A DNA stretch of 64,000 nt, from the NCBI RefSeq assembly GCF_901709675.1, contig NC_051102.1, positions 10,487,412-10,551,411 on the forward strand. The letters run 5' to 3'. Position numbers and translations under genes: made by a program. This document shows, piece by piece, positions 49,901 through 60,242 of this stretch (positions are counted from its first letter, which is position 1; each line of letters starts with the position of its first letter). The notes beneath the pieces were generated by a model that searched no databases, was not told the DNA's origin, and saw only the letters and a list, made by a program, of their open reading frames with translations. Origin of the DNA: Syngnathus acus (Eukaryota; Chordata; Actinopteri; Syngnathiformes; Syngnathidae).

Positions 49901-52900
49901 GATATGACGTGGCACCACAATGTTTATTTAATATATGAATGAAAGGAAATAACCAGCCGTTAGAAACCATTGATTGGAGGAGAAAAAATGTCATTCAAAG
50001 ATAATATTGATACATTTTAGAAATGGAGCCACTAACCTTGGCCTGACTAGCCTCATCATCTGCTGTGCTTGTCTTCTCAACAGACTTTTGGGTTTCTTTT
50101 ATGCTGTCAGCTTGAGCCACAGCAGTCACTTGACACTGGGCTGAAGTACTGTCACGGTTTCCTTCCTAAAAGCAAGTAGCAGAGAAATGATTTCCTACCC
50201 GTTCATGTACATTCTGTGTAATGTCTGTAGTTTATAGAACTGGAATTCATTGATTAGCCCAAGGTAGCACATGCTGCAAACTGGCTGTAAATACGATTCC
50301 ATTTCAATTTCCTACCCTTCTATTCTTTGAAGTGGAGATTTTATCATGAGAAGAGGAGGATGAGGAAGAGGACGAGCGGGATGAGGAGGACCCGGAATCG
50401 GATTCAGAGGAAGCCGAATCGTTGGAGGATGAACGTTTTTCTCTTCTTTGTACAGCGTTTGCTGGGCTTGCAGCAACTTGGTCTTGAGTCACATCTTTCA
50501 ACGTCTTGCTGCTTCCCTTGGCCAGCTCATCCTGCCTCACGGAACCATCTTTTGCATTCTCCTGCGATGCTTCGGCTGCTAAACCTTCTTTGGAACTTGT
50601 TTTGTTGTGAAAAGCAGACTCTTCCTCAGAACGGCACCCCAGCAGACCCTGTGTTTTAGTGCTAACTTCCTGTTGAGCAGAGGTTTGGCTCTCCCGCTGC
50701 TCTCCGAAACCGGCAGGGGAGGAGGAGGAGAAAAGTGACACCTGAGTCTGGGGCGTATCGGAGAAGGTGCGATGCCGTTTGATGACCATGGAGGTGGTGG
50801 ACTGGGCCTGAACGGGCGGGTCTCTTAAGAAGCGGAATTTCTTCAGCGATGACGGCGGAGATGCCAATGGTGACCTCGATTCCGCTGCTTGGGATTCACT
50901 CGGAGCTTTGGCATCTTCCTGGACTTCTGCCACTGTTTTTCTATCTAGTCCTGTGAAAAGGGGAGGAGCGGGAGAGGTAAGAGAGAGCGGGAGTTCAATG
51001 TCCAACTCCTTGGCTGTTTTCTTCTCTAACATTTCCTGTCCACTCGCCCTTGCCACTGCTATTTTGTCCTCAAGCCTGTTTTCAAGAGCCTCCCCCCTCT
51101 CTTGATCCTTCCTATCAAGATTGACTGGCCCTTGCGTCTCTGTTCTATCGCCCGGCGCCAGTTGCTCTTGCTTTGCGCATGCTCTCGCCAGACGCTCTTT
51201 TTCTAGTCGTTCTTGCTCGACACGTGTTTTCTCCAGATGCTCCAGCCGCTCCCTTTCCAGGCGCTCTTGCTCCAGTCGTTCTCGCTCTCTTTCTAGACGC
51301 TCTCTTTCTAGACGCTCTCGCTCCAGGCGCTCTCTTTGCAGGCGCTCTCGCTCCAGATGTTCTCGTTCCAGGCGCTCTCGTTCAAGGCGCTCTCTTTCTA
51401 GACGCTCTCGCTCCAGGCGCTCTCGCTCCAGTCGTTCTTTCTCCACTTGCATTCTGTGAAGACGTTCCTGCTCTAAAGCGCGTTCTTTCTGCTTCCTCAA
51501 GGCTTCCTCTCTCTCCCTTCGCTCCTTCTCCAATGCTTCTTGTTCACGCCGTTGTTTTTCCAATGCTTCTCGCTCCCTCTCGAGTCGCTGCTGCTCTAAT
51601 TTTTCCCTTTCTAACCGTTCCTGCTCCAATGCCCTTTCTTTGTCTTTTCTCTCTGCCTCCAAAGCTTTCGCCCTTTCTAACATTTCTTTCTCAAGAGCCT
51701 TTTCTCTTTGCTCTCGTTCCCGTTCCAAAGCCTGGATTCTTTCTAACTCCATTTCTCTGGCTTGCTTTTCCATCTCCTCTCGTTCTCGCTGGAGACGTTC
51801 TTGCTCTAAGGCCCTTTGCTTTTCCATCTCCCTTTGCCTCTCCAGCGCCATCGCTTGCTCTCTCGCCAAGGTTTGCTCTCGCTCTTCCTGCTTCCAAGCC
51901 AAAGATTGTTCCCTCTCCAGCCTCTCTCTTTCTGAAGCAAGTTTCTTCTCTGACTGCAGAGCTTCTCGCTCTTGTCTTTCTAAGACCTGCTGCCTCTCAA
52001 ATCTCTCCATTTCCTTCTGTTCCCACTGAAGCGCTCGTTTGCGCTCTTCCTCCAAAGCTCGCTCTTGCTCGAGGCTTCTTAGCCTTTCTGGTCTGTGCAG
52101 CTCAAGGACCTTTTCTGACTCCAGCTCAGATTCCCTCCCTTCCACGGTGGAAGTCTTAAGCACACTCACAGGAATATGACTTTGAGCCGAATGTGTTCCG
52201 ATGATGCCCTGGTTGATGCCCGTTCTCATAGAAACTGGCACGTGACCTGCGGCGGTAGCCAATGAGAGACCCTCAACGTGTTCTGTGCCACAAAAAGATG
52301 TGGCTATTGTTGGATTGTTGTCTTTCCGACTCCCTTCTCCATTGCCACCGGGCCAAAAAGCCCCGGAGAAAGCGCCTTCGGACTCCATTTTACGTGCCAG
52401 GAGACTTAACGGGCCGGGTTTACGCTCCACGTGTCCGCTCCTTTGTGGCTCCGGGCTGCTACTGCGACTACCACTGCTCGAGGAACCGGAGCTGGAGTTA
52501 CTGGGTGAGTGCCTTGCTGGGGCTACATCCAGACCAGGGGGGCTCTGTTTTGGGGTGTCAGGCAAAGAGAAAGATAATTCTGGAGGTGGGGACGGAGGAG
52601 GCGTTGGCTGGCGGAGTTGAGGAGATAAAAGGGAAGGGATGTGCTGCGGCTGCTGGGGTTGGCGAGACGCTCCGCACCTCTCCCGAGTTGAGGGCCCTCT
52701 GGCTGGTTGTTTCTGTGTTTTCCTGCGAACGTTACTGCCCCAGTCATCATCGTCATCCCCATCCTCCTCGCCGTCCTCACTATCATCATCGTCACTGTCG
52801 GCTGGGAAGTCGCTGGCCGCAGAACTTTTCTCCGGTTGATGCTCATTGCCGGGAACATGCATGGTAATGGACACAGAAGCGGGAGGAGCAGACATGTGAG

Positions 52901-55900
52901 CTTCCTGGTTGTTATTAGCCTCTCCCTCAGTTACTGCAGAAAAGCGGATCCCTCCATCAGATGGCTCGGGTGGCTTGTGCTGGTCAGCCGAGGCTGGGGT
53001 CACATCCTGAGGAGAAATTGGAGGACCAAAAAGGTTTGCAGTGGCATCGCTCGAATTTTGTAGCAGTATTTGACCCGGAGTAAGTTGTTGTTTTTTAAAG
53101 GAGAAGTCAATCGGCCCAAAAGTCTTGACAATAATATGTTGTATTTCCGATGCCTGTAAGTATATTATTCCCATGCTGCCGTTTTATTGTATTTGAAAAC
53201 ATGCAAATATTTATGAGTCATAATTCATGGCCAGGTTTCCATAGGAATCCACTTTTGAGCAGCGGGATTGATTTTCGGGAAAAGTCATCATGGTCGATAA
53301 AAAAACAAAACGGTTATAACAGTAGAGGAAGCATTACATCTGGAGATGATGAGAAATATAGGGATGACTGAGCAGCCCCTCCCCTCCCCAGTGAAGAGCA
53401 GCCATACGGCAACACAGTTCAACGTAGCTTATAGTAAAATATTGTCTTTTTGATGTGAAAGGGATGGCATGGTATGTGCGAGCTTTAAGAGGCCTGCCTA
53501 CTATGACTTCTTGATTGATATCACAATCCAAAAATAAAAGCATCATTGAGTTATCTCATTGTTCTAGCAGAAACAATCTCAATTATTGTCACTTCACTTG
53601 CTCCAAAACTCAAGTAAAATGGCTTCCGAAATTGGCCAATGCGTGGGGAGGAAATTCCACCTTGGGTTATTGGCTGTTGCGACATCCGCCGACTTCGAAT
53701 GAAACCGCAACACATTTTCAAAACAACGTGCCCGCACGAGTGTCAAGAGGCCTTAAGACATTGAACTTGGACGTGCTGCGTGGATACAGTCCATATGATG
53801 GGGAAAAGGTCTGACCTGGGCTTGCGAAGGACATGCAATGCTGTTATTAACGTCTCTGCGTTCCTCTTGTTCTGTTTGCAAAAGGTAAATGAATTAAAAG
53901 TGGCATCACCATGAACATATCTGCCCGAACAAATTGTTCTTCCACTTACCGTTAGTATCATTGGCTTGAAGGGCCTCTCTCTCCCGAAGTTGGCGCAAGA
54001 GCTCTTGTTGTTTAGCCAGATACTGCTGAATGAGGCTATTCTGGCTCATTTCCTCGCTAATCTAAATGCAGAAAGGTTCATGAAAGTAAGTTGCAAGTCA
54101 TTGGGCAATCATACCTGGAGACCTTTTGAAGATACTGACAAGAATGCACTGTTATGAAGTATATGTTAAAACTGTATGACCTGACAGAAGATTATGATTT
54201 AAAGAATGTAACATTTCCCCCCCCCCCCCTTTTCATAGTCTATTAGCACCCTCTTTAGTGAAAAGTTGACACTGCAGTCAGTGACCTTTTCCATAGGAGA
54301 ATGTGTTGCAACAGTAATGATATGAAGTAATCAATGGCATACCGATGGAATAATCGATTCTAAAAAGATTTGTTAGCGGCAGCCCTAATTACAATTACAT
54401 TCGTTTACTTGTCTGGCTCAACTAGCAATGTAACAGCCATGGTTAATAGCGGTTTGTTTAAATTCACATTCTTACGCTCAGAGATAGAGAGCGGGACTGA
54501 AAAGAGGCACCATTCAAATAATGCTATGCTCGCAGTTTCAAAACTGCAACACTTGCCTGAGAGTTTGGCTGCAGTCCATCATAAGGAGTGAAGGTCTTCT
54601 GCAGATTTTCCACCATAAGAGCCTGTCATTGAAGGAAAAGATAGTATGGTTGCTTATTGCACGGTAAGGGCAACAAAGACAAAGCAAAGCTCCCAACCAA
54701 TATTATCGCCTAACAGGAACTACCTGGATATTCTGTCAGAGCAAAAACTGTTGCGACAATGTAGCAAGTAATATCTAACTACTGCCACTCAATGTGTGGG
54801 CCCTCCCGCAGATCAGACCACAAGTGTTGAGATGGGTCGACAAATTGTTGGGTTGCCGTTATATTTCACTGGCCATTTAAAAAGGCTATACACGGCAACT
54901 GTCTTGTCAAGAGCTCCTTTCTTTTTTGCAGAATCCAAAATGCTCACACACAAGCAGACGCATTGTGTCCTCTTGTCTACTCTTCCCCATTGCCATTATA
55001 ATCTCGGTTGCGTGCTTCACGTAGATCGCGGCGCCGACTGAAGGTGTGGTCGGGTGAAAAACAAAATAAAGTTCATTCAAAACCAATATTCAAATTTGAA
55101 TACAAAATAAAAGGATGTTAGGAATTTTGGGTCTAAAAAATGAAAAAAACTTTCGTCTGCAGCTGGAGGGCAGAGCGAGCTCCCCTCAGCCTACAGCTCG
55201 CTATTTATTCTTCATTTTGCATTTTAAAAGTTAAATGTACTATGTGTTAAAAGTATTTAGAAGCAAGGGAACTGTTTGGCGGTCTAAGGGGGCTCATAAT
55301 GGTATAACACTGAAGGTGTAAATCCTTCCCAAAACAAAATAATAAATATTTTCAATTTTGAAAATAATACCAATAAAAAGAGTCAACCTCTACTTGGCCG
55401 ATTTAACTAATTGCAGGCATTTTTGGGAACGATAATTAACATTGAAAGGAGCAACTGGGGGTCAAATCTGGGTCAGGGTGAATGGTCGCATCCAATTGGG
55501 TCCCTAAGCAATACCTTTCATGATAGTTGCTCTTTCCCAGCCACTGTCGTGGGAAGGGCACCGCATCATGCGAGTAACTCGCTGTGACAACTCCCGACCA
55601 AAAGGAACTAAGCGAAAAGTCTAAAATACATAAATAGCTACATATATATACTTGCAACATTTGCCACAGAAAATCAACATCTGGCACCACTAAGAGATGA
55701 TAGAATGAAAATCAGATAATGTATACTCTGTTGGTTTTACCATCAACGGCACACTTGATGTTATTGCATTGTTAAACTCTCGAAATATACTTATGAGAAT
55801 GAAAAAAATAATCTACAGAGGAGAGGAATGTAAAAGCAAAATAGAAACACAACTGATGATTTTTAGGAGCAATTACGATGTCAAAAAAAAAAAGAAGAAA

Positions 55901-56737
55901 AACCACGATTGTGTCAATGATAACATTTGGTTGATGGCCGGTAGAAAAGTAAACAATCCAGCTCGTCAATGACCTACGGCAGCTCAAAGGCCTCAAACAC
56001 ATTTGCAGAATTCACAGACCCTAAGTCGTCAGCACATAGCGAGAAGTAATAAAAAAAAACCAGATTACTTCGATCATAACTTAACAGTCTTTATTTACGC
56101 GTTGAAAATATGTGAATCTAGCAAAATGAGGTAGTTGTTAACAATTAACCAGACTCTCGGGTGTTTCAGACAGAGAGTGTAAACAGTAGAAATCCACCGA
56201 GGCCACTGCTAAACTCACGGCGCTAGCCACAATTGCCAATGAGCTAACAGGCAAACATCACATTTCGAGATGTGCACTCAAGTTTACTTAACTCTTTGTG
56301 TGATCGGTATGTTCACCAACACGGAACGCAGTTAAAATAAACACAGATGAAAAAAGGAGTAAAAATGTAATCGAGTGGAAATTATCCAACTCTAGCGACT
56401 CCGCTGTTCAACAGTAACGCTACTCGGATGTCGGCCCTCGAGAAAGCATCAGCCCGTCTCATCGTTATCCCCAACTCGCTGCAATGGTGGCCGCACAACC
56501 GCTAGAGGAACTCACCCCTTTGAGTCTTTTGACAAGAGCATTCTTTTGTCCGCTTTTTGGCAATCCCCTTTCCTCAAGAGCAGCTTTTAAGTCTGCTACA
56601 CGAAGAGAGTGGAGCGGTCTCCCGTCCAGGGTTACGTCTTCGAGGTCCGCCATTTTCCGTTCCTCTGGACCGATTCCAGCGAGAGCGTCGAGCAACGCCC
56701 TCCTACAGACGACGTCATCGCTGACGACTTCCTCCAT
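45535..56737 (-). CDS. acin1: Acinus, apoptotic chromatin condensation inducer 1
   Basis: Nuclear RNA-processing protein, scaffold of the ASAP complex (with RNPS1 and SAP18) that joins the exon junction complex. Exons: 56737-56516 (SAP), 54622-54557, 54061-53950, 53153-50316, 50165-50037, 49896-49817, 48538-48481, 48311-48272, 48164-48022, 47948-47805, 47738-47555, 47198-47053, 46808-46701, 46625-46518, 46439-46133, 46048-45948, 45870-45535. Domains: SAP ([20 protein letters not shown]), a huge Arg/Glu-rich exon, the conserved KKPSISITT and [20 protein letters not shown] blocks, an RRM-like domain, the RNPS1-SAP18 binding motif ([14 protein letters not shown]) and an RD/RE-rich tail. All phases from 53153 to the end join. 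The 53950 exon ends in phase 1 and cannot join 53153 directly, so a small exon (length 3n+2) or a different acceptor is missing. The start may be 56737 or the ATG at 56653 ([11 protein letters not shown]), where the human homology begins. Confidence 0.94.
45948..46048 (-). other. acin1: acin1 RNPS1-SAP18 binding (RSB) motif exon
   Basis: The exon encodes [20 protein letters not shown] and [10 protein letters not shown], the segment of Acinus known to bind RNPS1 and SAP18. It is nearly identical to human. The intron before it is only 84 nt (46132-46049). Confidence 0.92.
46518..47198 (-). other. acin1: acin1 RRM-like domain exons
   Basis: Exons 47198-47053, 46808-46701 and 46625-46518 encode [37 protein letters not shown] and [16 protein letters not shown], which closely follow the human ACIN1 RRM. 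An A-run of 34 nt lies in the intron at 46953-46986. Confidence 0.92.
46953..46986. repeat. A34 homopolymer in an acin1 intron
   Basis: Thirty-four uninterrupted A residues on the plus strand. It may be the tail of an old retrotransposed copy, but no body was recognised to its left. The exact length is prone to sequencing error. Confidence 0.9.
48539..49816. other. acin1: acin1 intron
   Basis: Between the exons ending at 49817 and starting at 48538. The stretch 48840-49240 is rich in CpG and GC for an intron (AACGCACGCACG, GCGGCGGCGGAG), so it could hold an internal promoter or an enhancer. A plus-strand frame starting at 49166 ([16 protein letters not shown]) matches nothing known. Confidence 0.45.
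50316..53153 (-). other. acin1: acin1 large exon with Arg/Glu-rich region
   Basis: An open frame of 946 codons. It starts with Ser/Asp/Glu- and Pro-rich sequence ([17 protein letters not shown]), then from about 52100 down to 51180 becomes almost wholly E, R, K, L and Q, with the unit RLERE repeated about a dozen times around 51460-51250. It ends in a poly-Ser stretch (around 50400-50350). The composition predicts a long charged helix. The exon has no other recognisable domain. Confidence 0.88.
54343..54386 (-). repeat. hAT-like transposon end, second copy
   Basis: On the minus strand it starts AGGGCTGCCGCTAACAAATC and continues TTTTTAGAATCGATTATTCC, matching the fragment at 21060 in the same order and spacing class. 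A C tract precedes it at 54218-54230. Confidence 0.45.
54551..54562 (-). other. acin1: Non-canonical GC splice donor in acin1
   Basis: The exon encoding GLQPNSQ ends CTCAG and the intron begins GCAAGT. No GT lies at a position that keeps the frame to the next exon (ISEEMSQNS). CAG|GCAAGT is the consensus of the rare GC-AG introns. Confidence 0.8.
56516..56737 (-). other. acin1: acin1 SAP-domain exon
   Basis: It encodes the DNA/RNA-binding SAP motif ending [10 protein letters not shown], followed by a GTGAGT donor. The next exon continues ALMVENLQK exactly as in human ACIN1 (ALMLENLQK). Confidence 0.93.
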
Positions 56738-57708
56738 CCATATTCAAAAAAAGAAACTGAATACTTTTAGGGTTTTTTTTCACCATTTTCTTCACAACCT
56801 ATTTTTAAAACCTAAGTCTATTTTGGTTTTACATTTGGTTGGTAGTACAGTTTGATATTAAGTGAATGACTTTATTTGCGTGATTGATGCGCAGTTTTGA
56901 TACTTCTGATCATCGACTGGTGCGCTTTGCGCCGAACTCTACAACGCAGTCTGTTTGCAACGTTCACGTCCGTTTGAATTGCCCTCACTTATGGAAACAC
57001 TGCAGAACGCATGAAATATAATGTCAAAAGTTTGGTGTTTGTTACTACCTCCTAAATGGGGGAAATACAGTTACTGTAGGCCTGCATCATTGGATGGATG
57101 GGTGATGCATGCATGCATGGATGAATGGAGGGAGGGAGGGAGCGAGAGAAAATGGGTGATCATGATACTGGCTTAATTAATGTCTTTTTTCCCCCCACTA
57201 TTTACTTTTTTAACAAGTATTGTCCGTGTTTTCTCTTTTTTTTTTTATATAACTGTAGATCTACTTTTGCAAGCCCCGGTGTATGAGATGATGTGTTTTA
57301 ATTCAATATTTCATCAAATATTTTACCAATCTTTTCTCCCCCCATTTATATCCGTATTTTCAAATGACTCATTGAGATTGCAAGACAAAGCAGTAATGTT
57401 GGAGATCAATGGGTGGCGGTAATGCGCCATTACAGATTGCAAACGGCCGATAAATACGATGAAGAACAGCAAACGAAGAAGTGGTCATGACGGCTCCTCT
57501 TTAGATATGACAATTAGGCTACTAAAGGTGGGCTGACGCCTTCGTGCACAAAGGTACTTCATGTTCATGGTTGCCCGTTAAACGTACATTTGATTTGATC
57601 TTATAGCAATCCAAGGATTTCCTCATTCGTTTGGTATTGCCGATTGATCCAAACCACATAAGTCGCTGCTTGCTCTTCTCATGTTGAAACCAAAGAGCCT
57701 GTCCAAAG
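56738..57708. promoter_or_regulatory. Head-to-head promoter region of acin1 and C14orf119 homologue
   Basis: About 1 kb separates two divergent starts. The part next to acin1 is CpG-bearing. A GATG/GAGG tandem stretch lies at 57095-57145. Core promoter elements were not identified. Confidence 0.45.
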
Positions 57709-58391
57709 ATGTCATGGTTCAATTCCGTCACTCAAAACTCGGAGCACCAGCAGCAATTGTCGACGGACAGCCGCAAAATGTCGGCCACAGACGGCTTGTG
57801 CGGTCCTTACCGCTCCAGGCTCGGGGGTGCGCCGACGACTGCGGCGTCACCGACCATGGCAACACAAGACCGGCTCGGCCTCTCATCTCGGGGGTCGGAG
57901 GGCTTTCCCTCGGCACCCCAGGGTGTCGCCGGACCCCCCACCCTGGAGAATTTGACATGCGGAGGTCAGGTCAGAGAGCCCGTGCCCATCTCTTATGTGA
58001 GCCTCCAGGAGCAGAGGTGCGTCCTGAGCTGGTTCCAAAGCTGGAATTCCTCTCAGCGGGAGAGATTTCTGCAGGACCTGGTGGGCAAAGCCGTGCCTGG
58101 GAAGGTGTGCACGCTTCTGGACTCTCTCAGTACTCTTCAGGTAATGGCACAATGTACCCACCCAGTGGTGTTAAATGTCCAAATTGATGAAACCTTTCCT
58201 TTTTGCACTTTGTCAAGGTTAAGGACAGACTACCAAACATATTTGAATGCCAGCTTCGCCTGTGGACACAGTGGTTTGAGTCCTGGGGAGAAGAAGAGCG
58301 CAATCATTTCTTATACATACTGGAAGAGAGGGATCCCACATTTGTTTCCCACTTTTACACCTGTGTAGCAGGTACAGCGGGCAGAGACTAA
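57709..58391 (+). CDS. C14orf119 homologue, conserved protein of unknown function
   Basis: Exons 57709-58140 and 58218-58391 (77-nt intron, GTAATG to TTGTCAAG) join in phase 0 to a 201-aa protein, or 178 aa from the ATG at 57778. The conserved part matches human C14orf119 (140 aa): QRERFLQDLVGKAVPGKV, LLDSL, NIFECQLRLWTQWFESW and a C-terminal TAGRD. No catalytic motif, signal peptide or membrane segment is visible. Human C14orf119 is also next to ACIN1, which supports the assignment. The first 80 or so residues are low in complexity and poorly conserved. An overlapping frame starting at 57681 is a shadow. Confidence 0.9.
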
Positions 58392-58774
58392 ATCATGATG
58401 TCCAACTCACGCAGGGAGGGTCAAGAAGCAAAATGAATGTGATAGTCACAGTAAATATGGAGGTGTTAGCACGCTGAGATGTTACCTTTACGTTGAATCG
58501 ACTTTGGAGCATTGTGACCAACTTTTAAAAAGTCGGATTCTTTAGGGAAACATCACATGCAAAAAAAAATGATTTGTCATACACCGCCTTTCTTTTTGGT
58601 TTGTTAGTTAGTTTGTTTTTTAATCACCAAACTAACAGTGTTTAATGCGTACTGTACTTCATGGACAAATCTTGATTGAACCTCTAGCTTTAAGAGCTGT
58701 ATGATCATTTTTCACGGTGACTACCCTGGTTTATATACTGGATATGGTGTGGACATTTTTTGTAAACCTGTACA

Positions 58775-58780
58775 AATAAA
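58775..58780 (+). terminator. Poly(A) signal for the C14orf119 homologue
   Basis: AATAAA 384 bp after the stop codon, in an AT-rich 3' UTR. Confidence 0.6.
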
Positions 58781-59099
58781 CAGTATACATTATTGTACCC
58801 TTGTTTTGTTTCTGATATGACGCATAGGTTCAAAATGCAGGAAAACGCATATTGGGGTTCTTCAGTGGTTTTCAAAAAGTATTTTGTCAATTTTCAATGA
58901 TAAAGCCTTCAGGTGTAGTTAATACATTTTCTCTCACTTTCTCACCACACTCAAGAATTGAATGATAACCTGTTTTTTCCTCACAGTGTCACACAAAGTA
59001 CTTTTACTACCTCTAAATGATGTCAACAAAAACCAGACTTCATCTTAGCCGCGTTGTATATTTATAGAGTTCTTCAAGTTTATTAGTTGCAAAATATAC

Positions 59100-60242
59100 T
59101 AACTTACTCTATTGTAAAATATACATTTCACCGTAGGAGGGCAGTAAAGCAACAATATCGTATAGCAGCTGCGGTAGAATGTCTCGAAAAGAAGAAAGGA
59201 GGAGTTGCATTCATCTCCTATCAGCAGCAAAGCCTTCGCAATTTGCCAGATAAGTCCGGAGACGTCGCTGGAAGAAAGAAATATCGGACTCCAATCGCTG
59301 TAAGTTGCCGCATTTATCCGATTTCAATCAGTTATAGATTAATTTATTTTTTTGCACTGAATGTGAAATAATATTTCTGGTCAATTTAAATGGCAATTAA
59401 CAGCTGCTCATTTTCTACATTTGCATAATATTTCGAATTTACATATGTCTCCTTTTACACTGGATGCAAAGTCTTGTTTTTCTTAGTATGTGGTCATTTG
59501 TCTTTTCGGATGGTTATTTAGATAACTCGAGTTACTGCAATAAGTGCAACTACTACCTGTTGACCTTTGTGCCGCTCACTCTTTCCCCCATTCCATGACT
59601 ATGAAGTAATCGTGAATGCACTGGCGTCATCACGTGAATGGTGACCAATTGCTGTACACGCCCCGTTATTTTTTTTCTTCTTTTTTTTTCTTGTTGACCA
59701 TGGCCACAAGAAGAACCTAAGTGACGCTGCACTTTTTTTTGCTTTAAGTTGTGTCGTGCCTCTCATTGTTGCCACTCACTACCGAACAGCGTCTGTCCAA
59801 GAAAATCCGAGCTGAAAACGGTAACGGAAAGTCTTCACTTTTGAAATATATTGCTGTTTGTATTTCTAAAAACGTCATCATCACTCTTACGCAAATGCTG
59901 GATCGTCATGCAAGGGTGAATGAAAAGCATTTTTTTCGATATACTTTGTTAGTTTGAGGTCAGGGGTCACTAATCTTTTCTGAAGATAAGAGCTACTTTG
60001 TTGGTCCTATAATGCAAAGGACTATCAGATACCTTTAATAATGTAGATCGTATTATTACTGATCATTTCTCTCAATGTTTTATTTCTATAAATCTCTGCT
60101 CGTGTTTATGTTTTCAAAAGATGACTTCTTCAACATTCTTAGAAAATCACAATGTCTCTTCACTGTTCAAAAGCTTCTGTGCATTTTGATGGGCAAAAAT
60201 TGGCCACATTGACCTATGATGTATCTGCGGTCCACAGAGAAC
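59100..60242 (+). promoter_or_regulatory. dhrs1: Likely dhrs1 5' UTR exon, intron and promoter
   Basis: A probable non-coding exon ends at 59299 (CAATCGCT|GTAAGT). The acceptor TGCGGTCCACAG at 60226-60237 then brings in the exon that carries the start codon at 60243. The exact transcription start is unknown. The rest of the interval is AT-rich and empty. Confidence 0.45.

Larger units (their letters stand above)
53154..56515. other. acin1: acin1 5' introns
   Basis: Holds the small exons 54622-54557 and 54061-53950 and at least one exon not found. A transposon end lies at 54343-54386. The rest, including 54623-56515, shows no further gene. Confidence 0.5.

Noticed and set aside
51173-52159. 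A 328-aa plus-strand frame
   Set aside because: It is the antisense of the acin1 Arg/Glu repeat; the Ala/Leu/Pro-rich product only reflects the repeat read backwards.
57681-58187. A 168-aa plus-strand frame overlapping the C14orf119 homologue
   Set aside because: It is in another frame, with no homology; the frame from 57709 carries the conserved residues.
59087-59371. A 94-aa plus-strand frame upstream of dhrs1
   Set aside because: It overlaps a likely 5' UTR exon with a GTAAGT donor at 59300 and has no homology I recognise.
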